Source of the DNA: Saccharomycopsis phalli
Lineage: Eukaryota; Ascomycota; Saccharomycetes; Ascoideales; Saccharomycopsidaceae
Direction: 5' to 3'
Assembly: GCA_020342235.1 (NCBI GenBank)
Contig: CP073219.1
Span: 62,001 to 126,000 of the forward strand
Length of the DNA: 64,000 nt
This document shows, in pieces, positions 1-8,427 of the stretch. The notes under the pieces are model-generated. The model saw only the letters and a list, made by a program, of their open reading frames with translations, was not told the DNA's origin and ran no database searches. A program made the position numbers and the translations under genes. Position 1 is the first letter of the stretch. Each line of letters starts with the position of its first letter.

Positions 1-533
1 TAAATCTCGTATCTCATCATCATCCTTTTGACTGTTTGCAGTATTCGATGTCACGTGATCTATCACTCTTGGATTATAATTATCAGTGTCATTCACAAAC
101 AATTCCGGAAGGTTCAGCTGTTCGGGATTGGATCTATTGGAGATTAATTCGTTGATTTGTAGCTCGTACAGCGCTACTAAGTTTTTTAGCTCAGCGTTCT
201 GTTGTTTTAGCTGGACAATGTGCTGGTTTAATTTCTTGTTATCAGTGGCAACCTCCCAGGGCTGATTCTCATAGAAGCAGAAGCTGCTTGATTGCGATCG
301 GATACATCCCCCACAAACAGGTCTCCCTTTGTCACACTAAACCGTTAGTATTTTAGGTCAATTTCCATAGTGGCAAATCCTCCCAATCGAGATGCCATGC
401 TACTTACTCTTATTTTCTTCTTCCGGCACACGGAACAACTTGCAGGAATTCTATGACGGGACTTGCGCACACGATTACCTCCTTGATTAACTTCCGAGCT
501 TTTCATAACACTTTCACTTGGTGATTCGTTCAT
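1..533 (-). CDS. Zn2Cys6 transcription factor, HAP1-like, spliced, 3' part outside window
   Basis: DNA-binding regulator of the fungal binuclear zinc-cluster class, nuclear. The reading frame is split: exon 1 is 408..533 (42 codons, ATG at 533), the intron is 337..407, and exon 2 runs from 336 off the left edge. The intron has GTAAGT, a perfect TACTAAC branch site and TAG. Splicing in phase 0 joins CSVCRKKKIR to CDKGRPVCGGC, giving the complete cluster C-X2-C-X6-C-X6-C-X2-C-X8-C. Without splicing the cluster is cut in half. After it comes a probable dimerisation coiled coil (WEVATDNKKLNQHIVQLKQQ and on), the arrangement seen in Hap1-type factors. The 112 exon-2 codons in the window stay open to base 1. 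The target genes cannot be told, as the regulatory domain is missing. The Zn2Cys6 call is very safe; the HAP1 likeness rests on the motif only. Confidence 0.9.
337..407 (-). other. Spliceosomal intron (71 nt) inside the zinc-cluster motif
   Basis: On the minus strand it begins GTAAGT at 407..402, has TACTAAC at about 351..345 and ends TTTAG at 337. It falls directly before the third zinc-binding Cys, so retention would remove a working DNA-binding domain. Removal keeps the frame. Confidence 0.88.
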
Positions 534-737
534 GGTGATGTGAAGACGTGATTATTAGACTTTTGAGCATATTGGCTTTGTCTCTTGAGAGGAGAGATGG
601 ATCAAGGCCGGGTATCTTTCCGGTATATCCTCCAATCAAGGGGTGGGGTGTCAAAGAGACGTAAGGTAGGGTTATTGCTGAATACTAATCAATTTTCATC
701 CAGGGGCTTACAGAGCTGGTAAATACATTTTGATTAC

Positions 738-1721
738 CTAATTAACTAAAGTTCCGTAGCATGGCGGGAATTCTATAGGCGGTTTTTTGTCGGGAACTCT
801 CGTAAACACCAGGACGGGCTGCTCCCAGGTTAGTGTGGCTGTGTGTTTCACAGGGATGTGCACAGTCACTTTTAGGTTGTAGAATCGCCTGATCAGAAGA
901 TATTCGAACGATGAGGAGATTTCAGGAAAGTACGAGTCGCCAAGAGGAAGCGAGATTTGCGTAGTATCGTTCTGGGGGCATGTGCTTTCTTGGGACACGA
1001 CCATGGTCTTGTTGCCGACCAATTTTTTCTTGTTTGTGGTTTTGGCAATCAAGTAGATCAGCACATGTGCAGTGGGGAATATCTGATGGCAGTTGATTAT
1101 TGAGATTTTGATGTTGTCGCTGATTTTTGCACCCGACTCGATGGCACTGAGTTGATGTTTCAGCTGGCATGATACCTGAAGATACATGTCAGTGGATTGT
1201 GAAAGCAGGCTGGTGGGTGACTGTTGAAGCAAGCTGATTGAACCATACTGAGGCAATTCAGCATCCCATTGGTTGGATGGGAGAAATGTGACGTTCTTGT
1301 GAGTCTCGATGGATGGTTTGTAAGTCAGATTCTTGTCGAGAATGGCGGTCACGGAGTATGTGAACTTGATAAACTGTGAGTTTTTGTTTCTCAATGCAAA
1401 TGACGGCGGAAGGACCAAGTTGTGGGGAAACTGGAAACTGAAGTCGTAGCTGTAGTTTCCCGGCTTGTAGTTGTAGCCGAATCCAGGGCTAGCAGATGCG
1501 GGTTTGACTGGGTATTCGGTGAGGAAGAATTGGTGCTGGTGCTTTACAGAGGACCCTGATCCTATGGAGACGACGCCTTGTAATTTGATTACGATTGAGT
1601 TGACAGCAGTTGGTGAATCTACCATGAAGATTAAGTTTCCTGAGACGATGGAGCCGTTTGTCTTGGTGGACTGGTTGTGTAGGGTGATTTCCAATGGGTT
1701 GTTGTATATTGAGAAGATCAT
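738..1721 (-). CDS. Arrestin-related trafficking adaptor (ART10-like)
   Basis: 327 aa. The opening MIFSIYNNPLEITLHNQST and the following GSIVSGNLIF...VKLQGVVSI pattern are typical of an arrestin N domain; an arrestin-C-like beta region follows. The C-terminus holds PPCY, a PPxY motif of the kind that recruits the Rsp5 ubiquitin ligase. The known role of the family is to bridge Rsp5 to plasma membrane transporters and so trigger their ubiquitination and endocytosis. The protein is short for an ART (Art10-sized or less), lacking the long tails of Art1 or Art4. ATG at 1721 is the first in-frame Met. It lies in tandem with the zinc-cluster gene (204 bp gap) and its promoter side carries a TTAGATTGAG repeat array. 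The family is fairly sure; the exact orthologue is not. Confidence 0.75.
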   Translation of the reverse strand: MIFSIYNNPLEITLHNQSTKTNGSIVSGNLIFMVDSPTAVNSIVIKLQGVVSIGSGSSVKHQHQFFLTEYPVKPASASPGFGYNYKPGNYSYDFSFQFPHNLVLPPSFALRNKNSQFIKFTYSVTAILDKNLTYKPSIETHKNVTFLPSNQWDAELPQYGSISLLQQSPTSLLSQSTDMYLQVSCQLKHQLSAIESGAKISDNIKISIINCHQIFPTAHVLIYLIAKTTNKKKLVGNKTMVVSQESTCPQNDTTQISLPLGDSYFPEISSSFEYLLIRRFYNLKVTVHIPVKHTATLTWEQPVLVFTRVPDKKPPIEFPPCYGTLVN

Positions 1722-1925
1722 TTTAGACTGAGTTAGATTGAGTTAGATTGAGTGTAGATTGAGCGTTGACTGGGTTAGATTGAGTGTAGATTGAGCGTTG
1801 ACTGAGTTAGATTGAGTGTAGACTGAACTGCTGACTAAACTGTTGACTAGATTGACTAGATTGTTGACTAGATTGACTTTATTGTAGACTGATGTGTAGA
1901 CTAGACTGACTAGATTGTAGACTGG
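1722..1925 (+). repeat. Degenerate minisatellite upstream of the arrestin gene
   Basis: Repeated variants of TGAGTTAGATTGAGTGTAGA and GTTGACTAGATTGAC, units of roughly 12-32 bp, begin within 10 bp of the arrestin ATG. Drift between copies is high. It would occupy the arrestin promoter or leader. Confidence 0.75.
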
Positions 1926-2140
1926 TATTAAATGTTATGGTAATGCATGTTTATGGTAATGCATGTCTATATGTATTGCATACTGATTTGAAATGCGCCT
2001 GATTGAAGCCGATTTGAAATTCGCCTGATTGATACTGATTTGAAATGCACCTGATACCGATTTGAAATACGCCTGATACTGACTCGAAACACCGCTTGGC
2101 CGGTGCAACTACAACAACACAACTAAAACCCAAACGGTAA
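1926..2140 (+). repeat. Second minisatellite, at the ferric reductase 3' side
   Basis: Two short units (GGTAATGCATGT..TAT) are followed by about five copies of a unit near TGATACTGATTTGAAATGC with GCCTGAT between them. It ends about 60 bp short of the reductase stop codon. The sequence differs from the array at 1722..1925, so these are independent expansions. Confidence 0.75.
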
Positions 2141-2198
2141 AACTATATAAAAAAAAATTCTAATCACCACCATTGGCAGCCCTAAATACCCATACCTA

Positions 2199-4268
2199 CT
2201 ACCACTGCTGATTCAACTCATAGTAGTCCACCTTCACGCCGTGGTCCAAGGATCCGGAAACAAGCACCCGCAATTCATCGAGAACCGAGCCGTGGCCACA
2301 GGCGACAAACGCAACCGATTTGCTGGAGTTGCGGATGCCGTCAGCCACCAAGTCGGCCATGTTTGGTCGGCCGTATACATATGTGACGTTGGACCGGGTT
2401 TCGACGGCAATCTTGTCAATTTCGCTTCCCTTTGCGCTGCTGGCCTCGGACCCTTTTTCCTCAGAGCCCTTTTCCTCAGAGTCGGAGCCCTGGGTGACGT
2501 AGATGGAGACGTTGGCACCCAAGCGGGTGAGCTGCGGCTCCATGCATCTTGCAAGCTGGCGACTTTTGACCACCCAAACCAAGTCGACACGACGCTCGGT
2601 GCGAGCCAAGTTGGTGGCGTAGCTATACAAGTCGGCAATACCACTGCCAGTACCGAAAAGAACCGCGTCCGAGGAGCGGTGCACGGGCTGGGACACTCCA
2701 AACGGCCCCTCGAGGGAGATGTACATTGAGGTCAGGTGACCAGGAAGCAGGCGCACCGAGTCTGCGAGTTTCTTTGATATTCCGTTCTTGACGGTGATGA
2801 GGAACTTCAACGAACCGTCGGATTCAATTACCGAGAGCGGGTGCGACTGCCAGAAGCAATCCCAGTCCATGAAGTAGACATAGGCGTAGGATCCGCTAGA
2901 AGCGTACCACCAGCGTGGCTTGGCCACGGTCACTGAGAGAATGTCGGGCGATTCCATGGAGATTTCAGCCTTTTTGAAGCCAAACAACAACACCCGGGCG
3001 AGCGAGACGGCCTTGTCAAATGCAAAGAGTGCCGTGGCCGCAATATACCACTGATGGCTTTCCTGGGACGCCGCATGGCGCCATGCTGCGGCCAAAAACA
3101 CCACGCCAAACGCAAGATGGAGGAGATAAAACACCTCGTAGAAGTTGCTCCGGAGGTAGTAGTACCCCTGTCCGCACAATGCCACGCCAAACGCAAGCCC
3201 GACAATCCCCCAGCGAAAGTAGTCCATGTCCATGCGCGACGCGAGTTTCCCCATGGACACCGACTGGATGAAGAATGCCACCGCGTGAATAACCAACGTC
3301 ACTCCAACGAGTCGCGAGCACCACCGGTGGAAGGCCATGTACGTCGACTGCTTGATTCCCGTGATCCAGATGAGCACGTTGTTCCGGCCGGCAAACAACA
3401 CCACCAACGGGGTGGTGAAGTTCATCACCATCGCCGCACGGTCGCCGACGTACCGCGAGATCTCAATCTCCTTGCTTGCAAAGATGGTGTTGCCCTCAAC
3501 CGACTTGTAGTGCACCGACAAGAACACTACATGGAGAATGAAGTACCCCGCCAACACAAGCGACTCCAACCTCGTAGGAACCAAGCCGAGCGGCACCCGG
3601 CCTAGGGCTGCGGGTTTCAAGTGTCTCTGGCCAAACGTCGCGGGCAAAGTCACCTGCTTGCGAATGGCACTCACCACTGCACCTTGGCCCCAGGTTGAGG
3701 GCCAGACGAATCTCCCCCAATGGAAGATCGTGGCGACACACAAGACCCCGACCCAGTAGAGCAACAATGCAATGCCGTAGTTGTATCCTCGTAGCACGTT
3801 GTCGTACCGTTCCTTGTTGGACAAGTATGTTTGCAAGTACACCTTCTTGCCGGCCGCAAGCGGCTGCTTCCCACTGTAGACAGATCCCTTTTGAGCAACG
3901 AGGAACTCCTGGTTCTTGTAGGTGTCGAATGCCTGGTGAACGGTGGCTACGGATATATCGACGTTCAAATCCTCACAATAGTCGACAATCACGGCATCAG
4001 ACCGTTGAATGTTTCCTGCATAGTGGTATGTGCAATTTGCAATACTGGCCAATCCGACTGGGTTGGAACACAAGCACTTGGCGTTGGAGTTCTTTGCGGC
4101 CTTGCCCTTTTCGCTACAGAACAGGGCGCTGAATGGATTCAAGGCACCGACACACCCTTGCAACGCATAGTAGTTGTTGTTGTAGCTTCTGTAGCCAATG
4201 CTGGCCGAGACGAGCGAGAGCGCACTGAGACAGTGTAGGAATAGTAGCAAGCTGTTTCTCTTTAGCAT
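2199..4268 (-). CDS. Ferric/cupric reductase, FRE family
   Basis: 689 aa membrane flavocytochrome that reduces extracellular Fe3+ or Cu2+ with cytosolic NADPH before metal uptake. In order: a signal peptide (about 1-22), an extracellular Cys-rich N domain (CVGALNPFSALFC, CLCSN), a multi-span membrane core with the paired haem histidines (HRWCSRLVGVTLVIH and HLAFGVVFLAAAWRH), then the FAD motif HPLSVI, the NADPH-side motifs GPFG and GTGSGIADLYSYA, and the C-terminal ACGHGS. Length and order match Fre1/Fre2-type enzymes. A small EEKGSE-type repeat lies in the cytosolic domain near residue 600. A TATATATATATA stretch lies about 50 bp upstream. Which Fre paralogue it is cannot be told. The Ctr copper transporter at 29 kb is a plausible functional partner, but it is not clustered with this gene. 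Confidence 0.93.
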   Translation of the reverse strand: MLKRNSLLLFLHCLSALSLVSASIGYRSYNNNYYALQGCVGALNPFSALFCSEKGKAAKNSNAKCLCSNPVGLASIANCTYHYAGNIQRSDAVIVDYCEDLNVDISVATVHQAFDTYKNQEFLVAQKGSVYSGKQPLAAGKKVYLQTYLSNKERYDNVLRGYNYGIALLLYWVGVLCVATIFHWGRFVWPSTWGQGAVVSAIRKQVTLPATFGQRHLKPAALGRVPLGLVPTRLESLVLAGYFILHVVFLSVHYKSVEGNTIFASKEIEISRYVGDRAAMVMNFTTPLVVLFAGRNNVLIWITGIKQSTYMAFHRWCSRLVGVTLVIHAVAFFIQSVSMGKLASRMDMDYFRWGIVGLAFGVALCGQGYYYLRSNFYEVFYLLHLAFGVVFLAAAWRHAASQESHQWYIAATALFAFDKAVSLARVLLFGFKKAEISMESPDILSVTVAKPRWWYASSGSYAYVYFMDWDCFWQSHPLSVIESDGSLKFLITVKNGISKKLADSVRLLPGHLTSMYISLEGPFGVSQPVHRSSDAVLFGTGSGIADLYSYATNLARTERRVDLVWVVKSRQLARCMEPQLTRLGANVSIYVTQGSDSEEKGSEEKGSEASSAKGSEIDKIAVETRSNVTYVYGRPNMADLVADGIRNSSKSVAFVACGHGSVLDELRVLVSGSLDHGVKVDYYELNQQW

Positions 4269-4829
4269 GCTATTTCTCGTGATGTCCTGGATATCTACAT
4301 GAAATTGTCCTCAATATATATATATACGGCTGGTATTCATCACGAGTGGCTCGATCTTCAGGGTTGGCCTACTAGCTGCTGCACGTCGATCACAACCTCA
4401 TGTACTACTGGAATATTTACCTGCACACGAGGTCTACTGCGCCTGTAATTGGTGAAATAACGTCAGTCTGTGCGGTAGCATCCTCGGCCATTGGCGCATC
4501 TGCACCGCGCGGCTCGGTACAATTCCACTTATCTTTTTCATCTGATATTTTTTTTTTTTTTCATGCATGTACATATAATTAACACCCCAGCAGAAAATTT
4601 TTCTGGCAGCCACCTGGGGGTGGATCGTAAATCAGCGTGATCGGCCCCGCTACTGGCAACGGTTCTCCCTGGACAGATCCCACGGATCACGGTGCAATCT
4701 GCTCGTCCCACGGTACAAAGTGGCATGTGCAATCTACAATCTGCCCCTGTCGTCTGCATCTTGACAATTGCAGAAATACGCAAACCTTAATACAGAACAA
4801 AGAGCCTAGCGTGCATTTTACTTCAGACA
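4269..4829. promoter_or_regulatory. Intergenic: ferric reductase promoter and ADO1 3' flank
   Basis: 561 bp with no convincing gene. A TATA run at 4314..4326 lies about 50 bp before the reductase ATG (minus strand), and a T13 tract lies near 4548. I saw no clean iron-regulator site. The short reading frames here have no family resemblance. Confidence 0.6.
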
Positions 4830-5873
4830 CTAATTACTGTATTCGACCTTTGGATTGTATGGAAAGCTTGGCCCGACCTCCTGGATGCTGACCTTCGCCA
4901 ACCATTGCCCCAAATTGATGGCCTGCTTCAAGTCTTTCCCTTGCACAAGCCCAGCGACAAACCCACCTGCAAACGCATCGCCAGCTCCGTTGGTGTCCTT
5001 GATCTTCTCAGCAGCAATAGGATGCACTGCGTACTCTCCGACAGCGTATTCCTTCGCGCCAAAATCGTACGTGACGGAAATGGTTGGCTCTGTGCCGTGA
5101 GTAAACACCACGGTCCGTGGCTTGCTGGAATTTTCCTTGGGCAACTCAGCCACGTGCTTGGCGATAGCAACCAAGTCGCTGGTGCCAAGAGCATGTGACT
5201 TGGCATAGGCCTCGGCCTCAGACTCGTTGGCAATCACCACATCGACGTAGGGCAACACGGAATCGAGCTGGTCCTTGAAGAACTCTGGGATGAACGGTGC
5301 CGAGAAGTTGAGCACTGCAGTCTTGTTGCCAGAGGCTGCTTCTTTGCCGAGCTTCTTGATCGCATCCACCGACACCGTCAAGTGGAAGCCGCCAATGTAG
5401 AAGAACTTGGCGGCCTTAATGATGGCCTCGTTCTCCGGTTTCTCCAAGTGCTCGACCTTGAAGTGGTTTGCCGCAGCCAAGTCCGTGACAAGAGATCTGT
5501 GTACCCCGTTGATCAATGCAGCACACTTGCCGGTCTGGTGGTCTGATTGCACCTGATATCGGGTTGCCAATCCGGCCTTGTTGTTGGCAGCAGTCAACAA
5601 CTCCGCATAATTGTCCTTTCCGACAGACCCAAAGTACACGACCGAGTCCTTTGGAAGCACGTACTGCGCAGCACGTGCCGAGTTTTGCGCAGCCCCGCCA
5701 GCGACAATGTGCAAATCTGGCTTGTCAATGACCTCCTGGTAGATTGGCAAGTGCTTGTCTTCGGCCAAGATCGCGTCGTTCTCCTTCAAGCCATACTTGT
5801 CCAAGTACGACTTGTCGGTGTCAACTTGCAAATCAAGCAACGGGTTTCCAAGGCAAACGAGTGGGTACGACAT
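4830..5873 (-). CDS. ADO1: Adenosine kinase
   Basis: 347 aa, the usual length. Phosphorylates adenosine to AMP with ATP in the cytosol, which salvages purine and pulls the S-adenosylhomocysteine hydrolase reaction forward in the methyl cycle. PfkB/ribokinase fold: N-terminal LVCLGNPLLDLQV, the GGAAQNSARAAQ substrate lid, and the C-terminal PfkB signature DTNGAGDAFAGGF containing the catalytic Asp. ATG at 5873 gives the standard start MSYPLVCLGNPL. It is divergent from TML25 across 95 bp that hold two CACGTG boxes. Confidence 0.96.
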   Translation of the reverse strand: MSYPLVCLGNPLLDLQVDTDKSYLDKYGLKENDAILAEDKHLPIYQEVIDKPDLHIVAGGAAQNSARAAQYVLPKDSVVYFGSVGKDNYAELLTAANNKAGLATRYQVQSDHQTGKCAALINGVHRSLVTDLAAANHFKVEHLEKPENEAIIKAAKFFYIGGFHLTVSVDAIKKLGKEAASGNKTAVLNFSAPFIPEFFKDQLDSVLPYVDVVIANESEAEAYAKSHALGTSDLVAIAKHVAELPKENSSKPRTVVFTHGTEPTISVTYDFGAKEYAVGEYAVHPIAAEKIKDTNGAGDAFAGGFVAGLVQGKDLKQAINLGQWLAKVSIQEVGPSFPYNPKVEYSN

Positions 5874-5910
5874 CTTAAAGTGATTGATGCAAAAAAAAAT
5901 TTCTCATATA

Positions 5911-5923
5911 CACGTGGCACGTG
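5911..5923. promoter_or_regulatory. Double CACGTG box between ADO1 and TML25
   Basis: CACGTGGCACGTG holds two CACGTG cores one base apart, 38-50 bp from the ADO1 ATG and about 46-58 bp from the TML25 ATG. CACGTG is bound by Cbf1/Pho4-type bHLH factors in yeasts. Since Cbf1 controls methionine and SAM genes, a link to ADO1 is plausible; that link is inference. Confidence 0.6.
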
Positions 5924-5968
5924 CCGCCCGCCTGCTCAACATTTGCCCACCGCCCATGTGAACGCCCC

Positions 5969-6709
5969 ATGATTTCCGCGTGTCGAATTGCTGCCCTCGA
6001 GCAACCGGCGAAAAAGGCAGTGGTGTTTTTCCATGGACTTGGCGACGCAGGTTCCAGCTGGTCCTTTTTGGCTGACTACGCTAAGCAGCTCTCGGCCACC
6101 CCCAAGAGCGAGTTCTATGGCAAGTTCAACCACGTCAGATTCGTGTTCCCAAACGCCCCAATGGCTCCGGTGTCGGTCAATTTCGGCCAGCAGGCGCCCT
6201 CCTGGTTCGATATTTTCTCTCTTGGTGGCGACATGGTGAAAAACGTGCCGCCAGACGACGTCCCGGGCTTCCTCAACAGCGTCGACGTGATCCGCGCCGT
6301 GCTTGACGAGGTGAAGCGGGAATCCGGCATCGACTCCGAGAACGTCGTCATTGGCGGCTTTTCACAGGGCGGGGCCCTTACGCTTGCCTGCTCTACGTTG
6401 TTGGACAAAAAGGTCGCTGGTCTTGTAGCCTTGTCTGGATTCTTGCGTGTCCGGCTGGAGATTGAAGCCAAGGTCTCGGCCGTTGGCGGAGTCGACAAGT
6501 TGGCCAACTATACCACACCAATCTTGCACTGTCATGGCGATTTGGACGACGTGATTCCGTACGATGCAGCAATCGCTACCAAGGACTATTTCAAAAAGGA
6601 CTTGGGCTTGACCCAGTATAGATTCTTGAAGTACGGTGGCATGGGCCACTCCACGACTCCGGGTGAGATTGAAGAAGTGTTGCGATTTTTGGCCAAGTGT
6701 TTGGAGTGA
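5969..6709 (+). CDS. TML25: Acyl-protein thioesterase 1
   Basis: 246 aa alpha/beta hydrolase that removes palmitate or other acyl groups from S-acylated proteins such as Ras and G-alpha in the cytosol. FFHGLGDAGSSW forms the oxyanion region, GGFSQGGALTL holds the nucleophile Ser in GxSxG, GDLDDVIP holds the Asp, and GGMGHST holds the His. The frame is open back to 5921, but only a GTG lies there; ATG at 5969 (MISACRIAALEQPA) is the first real start and fits the family. The 3' side runs straight into a tandem-repeat field. Confidence 0.92.
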   Translation: MISACRIAALEQPAKKAVVFFHGLGDAGSSWSFLADYAKQLSATPKSEFYGKFNHVRFVFPNAPMAPVSVNFGQQAPSWFDIFSLGGDMVKNVPPDDVPGFLNSVDVIRAVLDEVKRESGIDSENVVIGGFSQGGALTLACSTLLDKKVAGLVALSGFLRVRLEIEAKVSAVGGVDKLANYTTPILHCHGDLDDVIPYDAAIATKDYFKKDLGLTQYRFLKYGGMGHSTTPGEIEEVLRFLAKCLE

Positions 6710-7235
6710 TGGGTGGAGTGAGGAGTGTCTTTGGACTGTTTAGAGTGGTGGAGTGGTTTTAGAGTGATGGATATCTAATTGGCTGGTGGTGGGTATCTAA
6801 TTAGCCAGTTTGGGTATTTAATTAATTGGATATCTAGTTAGCTAGTAGTGGATATCTAATTAGCTAGTCTTGGAATATATAATTTGATGTTGAATAATTA
6901 ATCTGTATTGAATATCTAATGAATTTGAACATTGGGCATCTAATTAGCCAGTGTTGGGTATCTAATTAACTAGTGGATATCTAATTAACTAGTGGATATC
7001 TAATTAGCTGGTGGATATCTAATTAACTGGTGAATAGCTAATTAACTGGTGAATAGCTAATTAACTGGTGGATAGCTAATTAACTACTTATGAGTATCTA
7101 ATTTGACGTTGAATAATTAATCTGTATTGAATATCTAATGAGTTTAAATATTTAGTCTATAGTTTTAACATTTGTAGTTTAAACACCTATAGTTTAAACA
7201 TCTAATCAGTGTTGGATATCGTATTCAACTGTTGA
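6710..7235 (+). repeat. Minisatellite field 3' of TML25
   Basis: Starts within a few bases of the TML25 stop with GAGTG-rich units, then many copies of an 18-20 bp unit close to GGATATCTAATTAACTAGT. A longer sub-unit containing TTGATGTTGAATAATTAATC occurs twice (near 6885 and 7095). AT-rich; no gene seen. Confidence 0.8.
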
Positions 7236-7536
7236 TGTAATAAAAAATATTTCTTTTCTTGGCAGCTCCACTAATTGCGTATCTTCTTACATTTCATTAA
7301 AAATTTTTATCTTTTAATCAATAGTGCTTTCTTTATTCATTATGCTTCACTTTATCCATTGTACCTCTCATTATCCATTGTGCTTCATTGCTGAAACCAC
7401 ATTGTAAGATATGAGATGGCACCAATAGGTCTAATCTCTTATCTATCAAGGTTGATTTTCTTTCAAGGATAAATGGTCAACTTTTTGAATAGTCAAGCGA
7501 TGTATATTTACCAACTCGTATCCTAGTAATACTACA
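7236..7536 (+). mobile_element. Solo LTR, family A
   Basis: 301 bp beginning TGTAATAAA and ending ATCCTAGTAATACTACA. It aligns along its length with the LTRs at 11039 and 44238 (CCAATAGGTCTAATC, AAGCGA..TATATTTACCAACTCGTATCCTAG). No internal coding region is attached, so it is a fossil left by LTR-LTR recombination. Target-site repeats are unclear and divergence is considerable, so it is an old copy. Confidence 0.65.
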
Positions 7537-7858
7537 GTGAATATCATACGTTGAATATTATGAGGTGAAATATCACGAGTTTGAATACTCACAAGTTGAA
7601 TATCATGAGGTGAAATATCATATAAAGTAAAATATCATAAGTTGAATATTATGAGATGAAAAATCACATGGCTATACATCATACGAGATATCTCATAGCT
7701 AAACATCCATTCATCTACTCTACTTAACCACATCCATTCATATCATCCACTTAACCACATCCATTCATCTACTCTATTTAACCACATCCATTCATATCAT
7801 CCACTTAACCACATCCATTCATCTACTCTATTTAACCACATCCATTCATATCATCCAC
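7537..7858 (+). repeat. Two minisatellites 3' of HNT2
   Basis: 7540..7690 has roughly 17-20 bp units of the GAATATCATGAGGTGAAATATC type. 7700..7858 has about three copies of a ~54 bp higher-order unit built from ACCACATCCATTCATCTAC and ACCACATCCATTCATATCATC. The last unit runs into the HNT2 stop codon (minus strand), so the array is anchored exactly at the gene end. Confidence 0.85.
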
Positions 7859-8383
7859 TTAACCACCTCCATCCAAGTACCTCTTCAACTCCCGGCCCAA
7901 CCTGTCAGCCTCCAGCTTCATCTCCCCATCCAGCAACACCACCCTGTCAGCATCTTGTACCCACTCAGTCGGCGAGTCTAGCTTCTCCAATTCCCGAAGC
8001 AACCATTTCCGCCGTAAATCATGGTTAAACTCCTCAATCTTACTATAGACCTCGTCGCCCATGTTGTGCTCAGCCAGCCGGGGAATAATGTGAGTGTGCA
8101 AATGAGGCACAGACTGCCCGGCACACGCCCCATCCTGGATCGCTAGATTGAGCCCGTCGGCTTTGTAGTACAGCTGGATGAACCGCGAGACCTTGCGGAT
8201 AGTGTCCATATAGTCCATGGACTCGGAGTCGGACAAGTCGTTGAACCGGCCGACGACGCGATTGGACACAATCAACACATGTCCGGGGACAATGGGCTTT
8301 AAATTTACAAGCGCAAAGCAGTGCGTGGATTTATAAAACACCTGGTCGTTCACCAAGAACTTGTAGAAGCGGTACTCTTTCAT
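7859..8383 (-). CDS. HNT2: Fhit-type dinucleoside triphosphate hydrolase
   Basis: 174 aa HIT-family hydrolase that cleaves Ap3A-type dinucleoside polyphosphates. The Fhit pattern is plain: FYKSTHCFALVNLKPIVPGH, then KADGLNLAIQDG and QSVPHLHTHIIPR with the catalytic histidine triad. The start chosen is ATG at 8383 (MKEYRFYKFLV), right before the conserved fold. An in-frame ATG 39 bp further out would add MYHAKTNPTFSPRN and nearly abut the neighbouring gene. The C-terminal YLDGGG and the stop lie at the edge of the ~54 bp repeat array. It is divergent from the zinc-cluster gene with only 44 bp between start codons, so each promoter must overlap the other's transcribed region. Confidence 0.9.
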   Translation of the reverse strand: MKEYRFYKFLVNDQVFYKSTHCFALVNLKPIVPGHVLIVSNRVVGRFNDLSDSESMDYMDTIRKVSRFIQLYYKADGLNLAIQDGACAGQSVPHLHTHIIPRLAEHNMGDEVYSKIEEFNHDLRRKWLLRELEKLDSPTEWVQDADRVVLLDGEMKLEADRLGRELKRYLDGGG

Positions 8384-8427
8384 GTTGCGCGGAGAAAAAG
8401 TCGGATTTGTTTTCGCATGGTACATGG

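Noticed and set aside
1951-2133. 60-codon minus-strand ORF
   Set aside because: Made wholly of the TTTGAAAT minisatellite (FQIG repeats).
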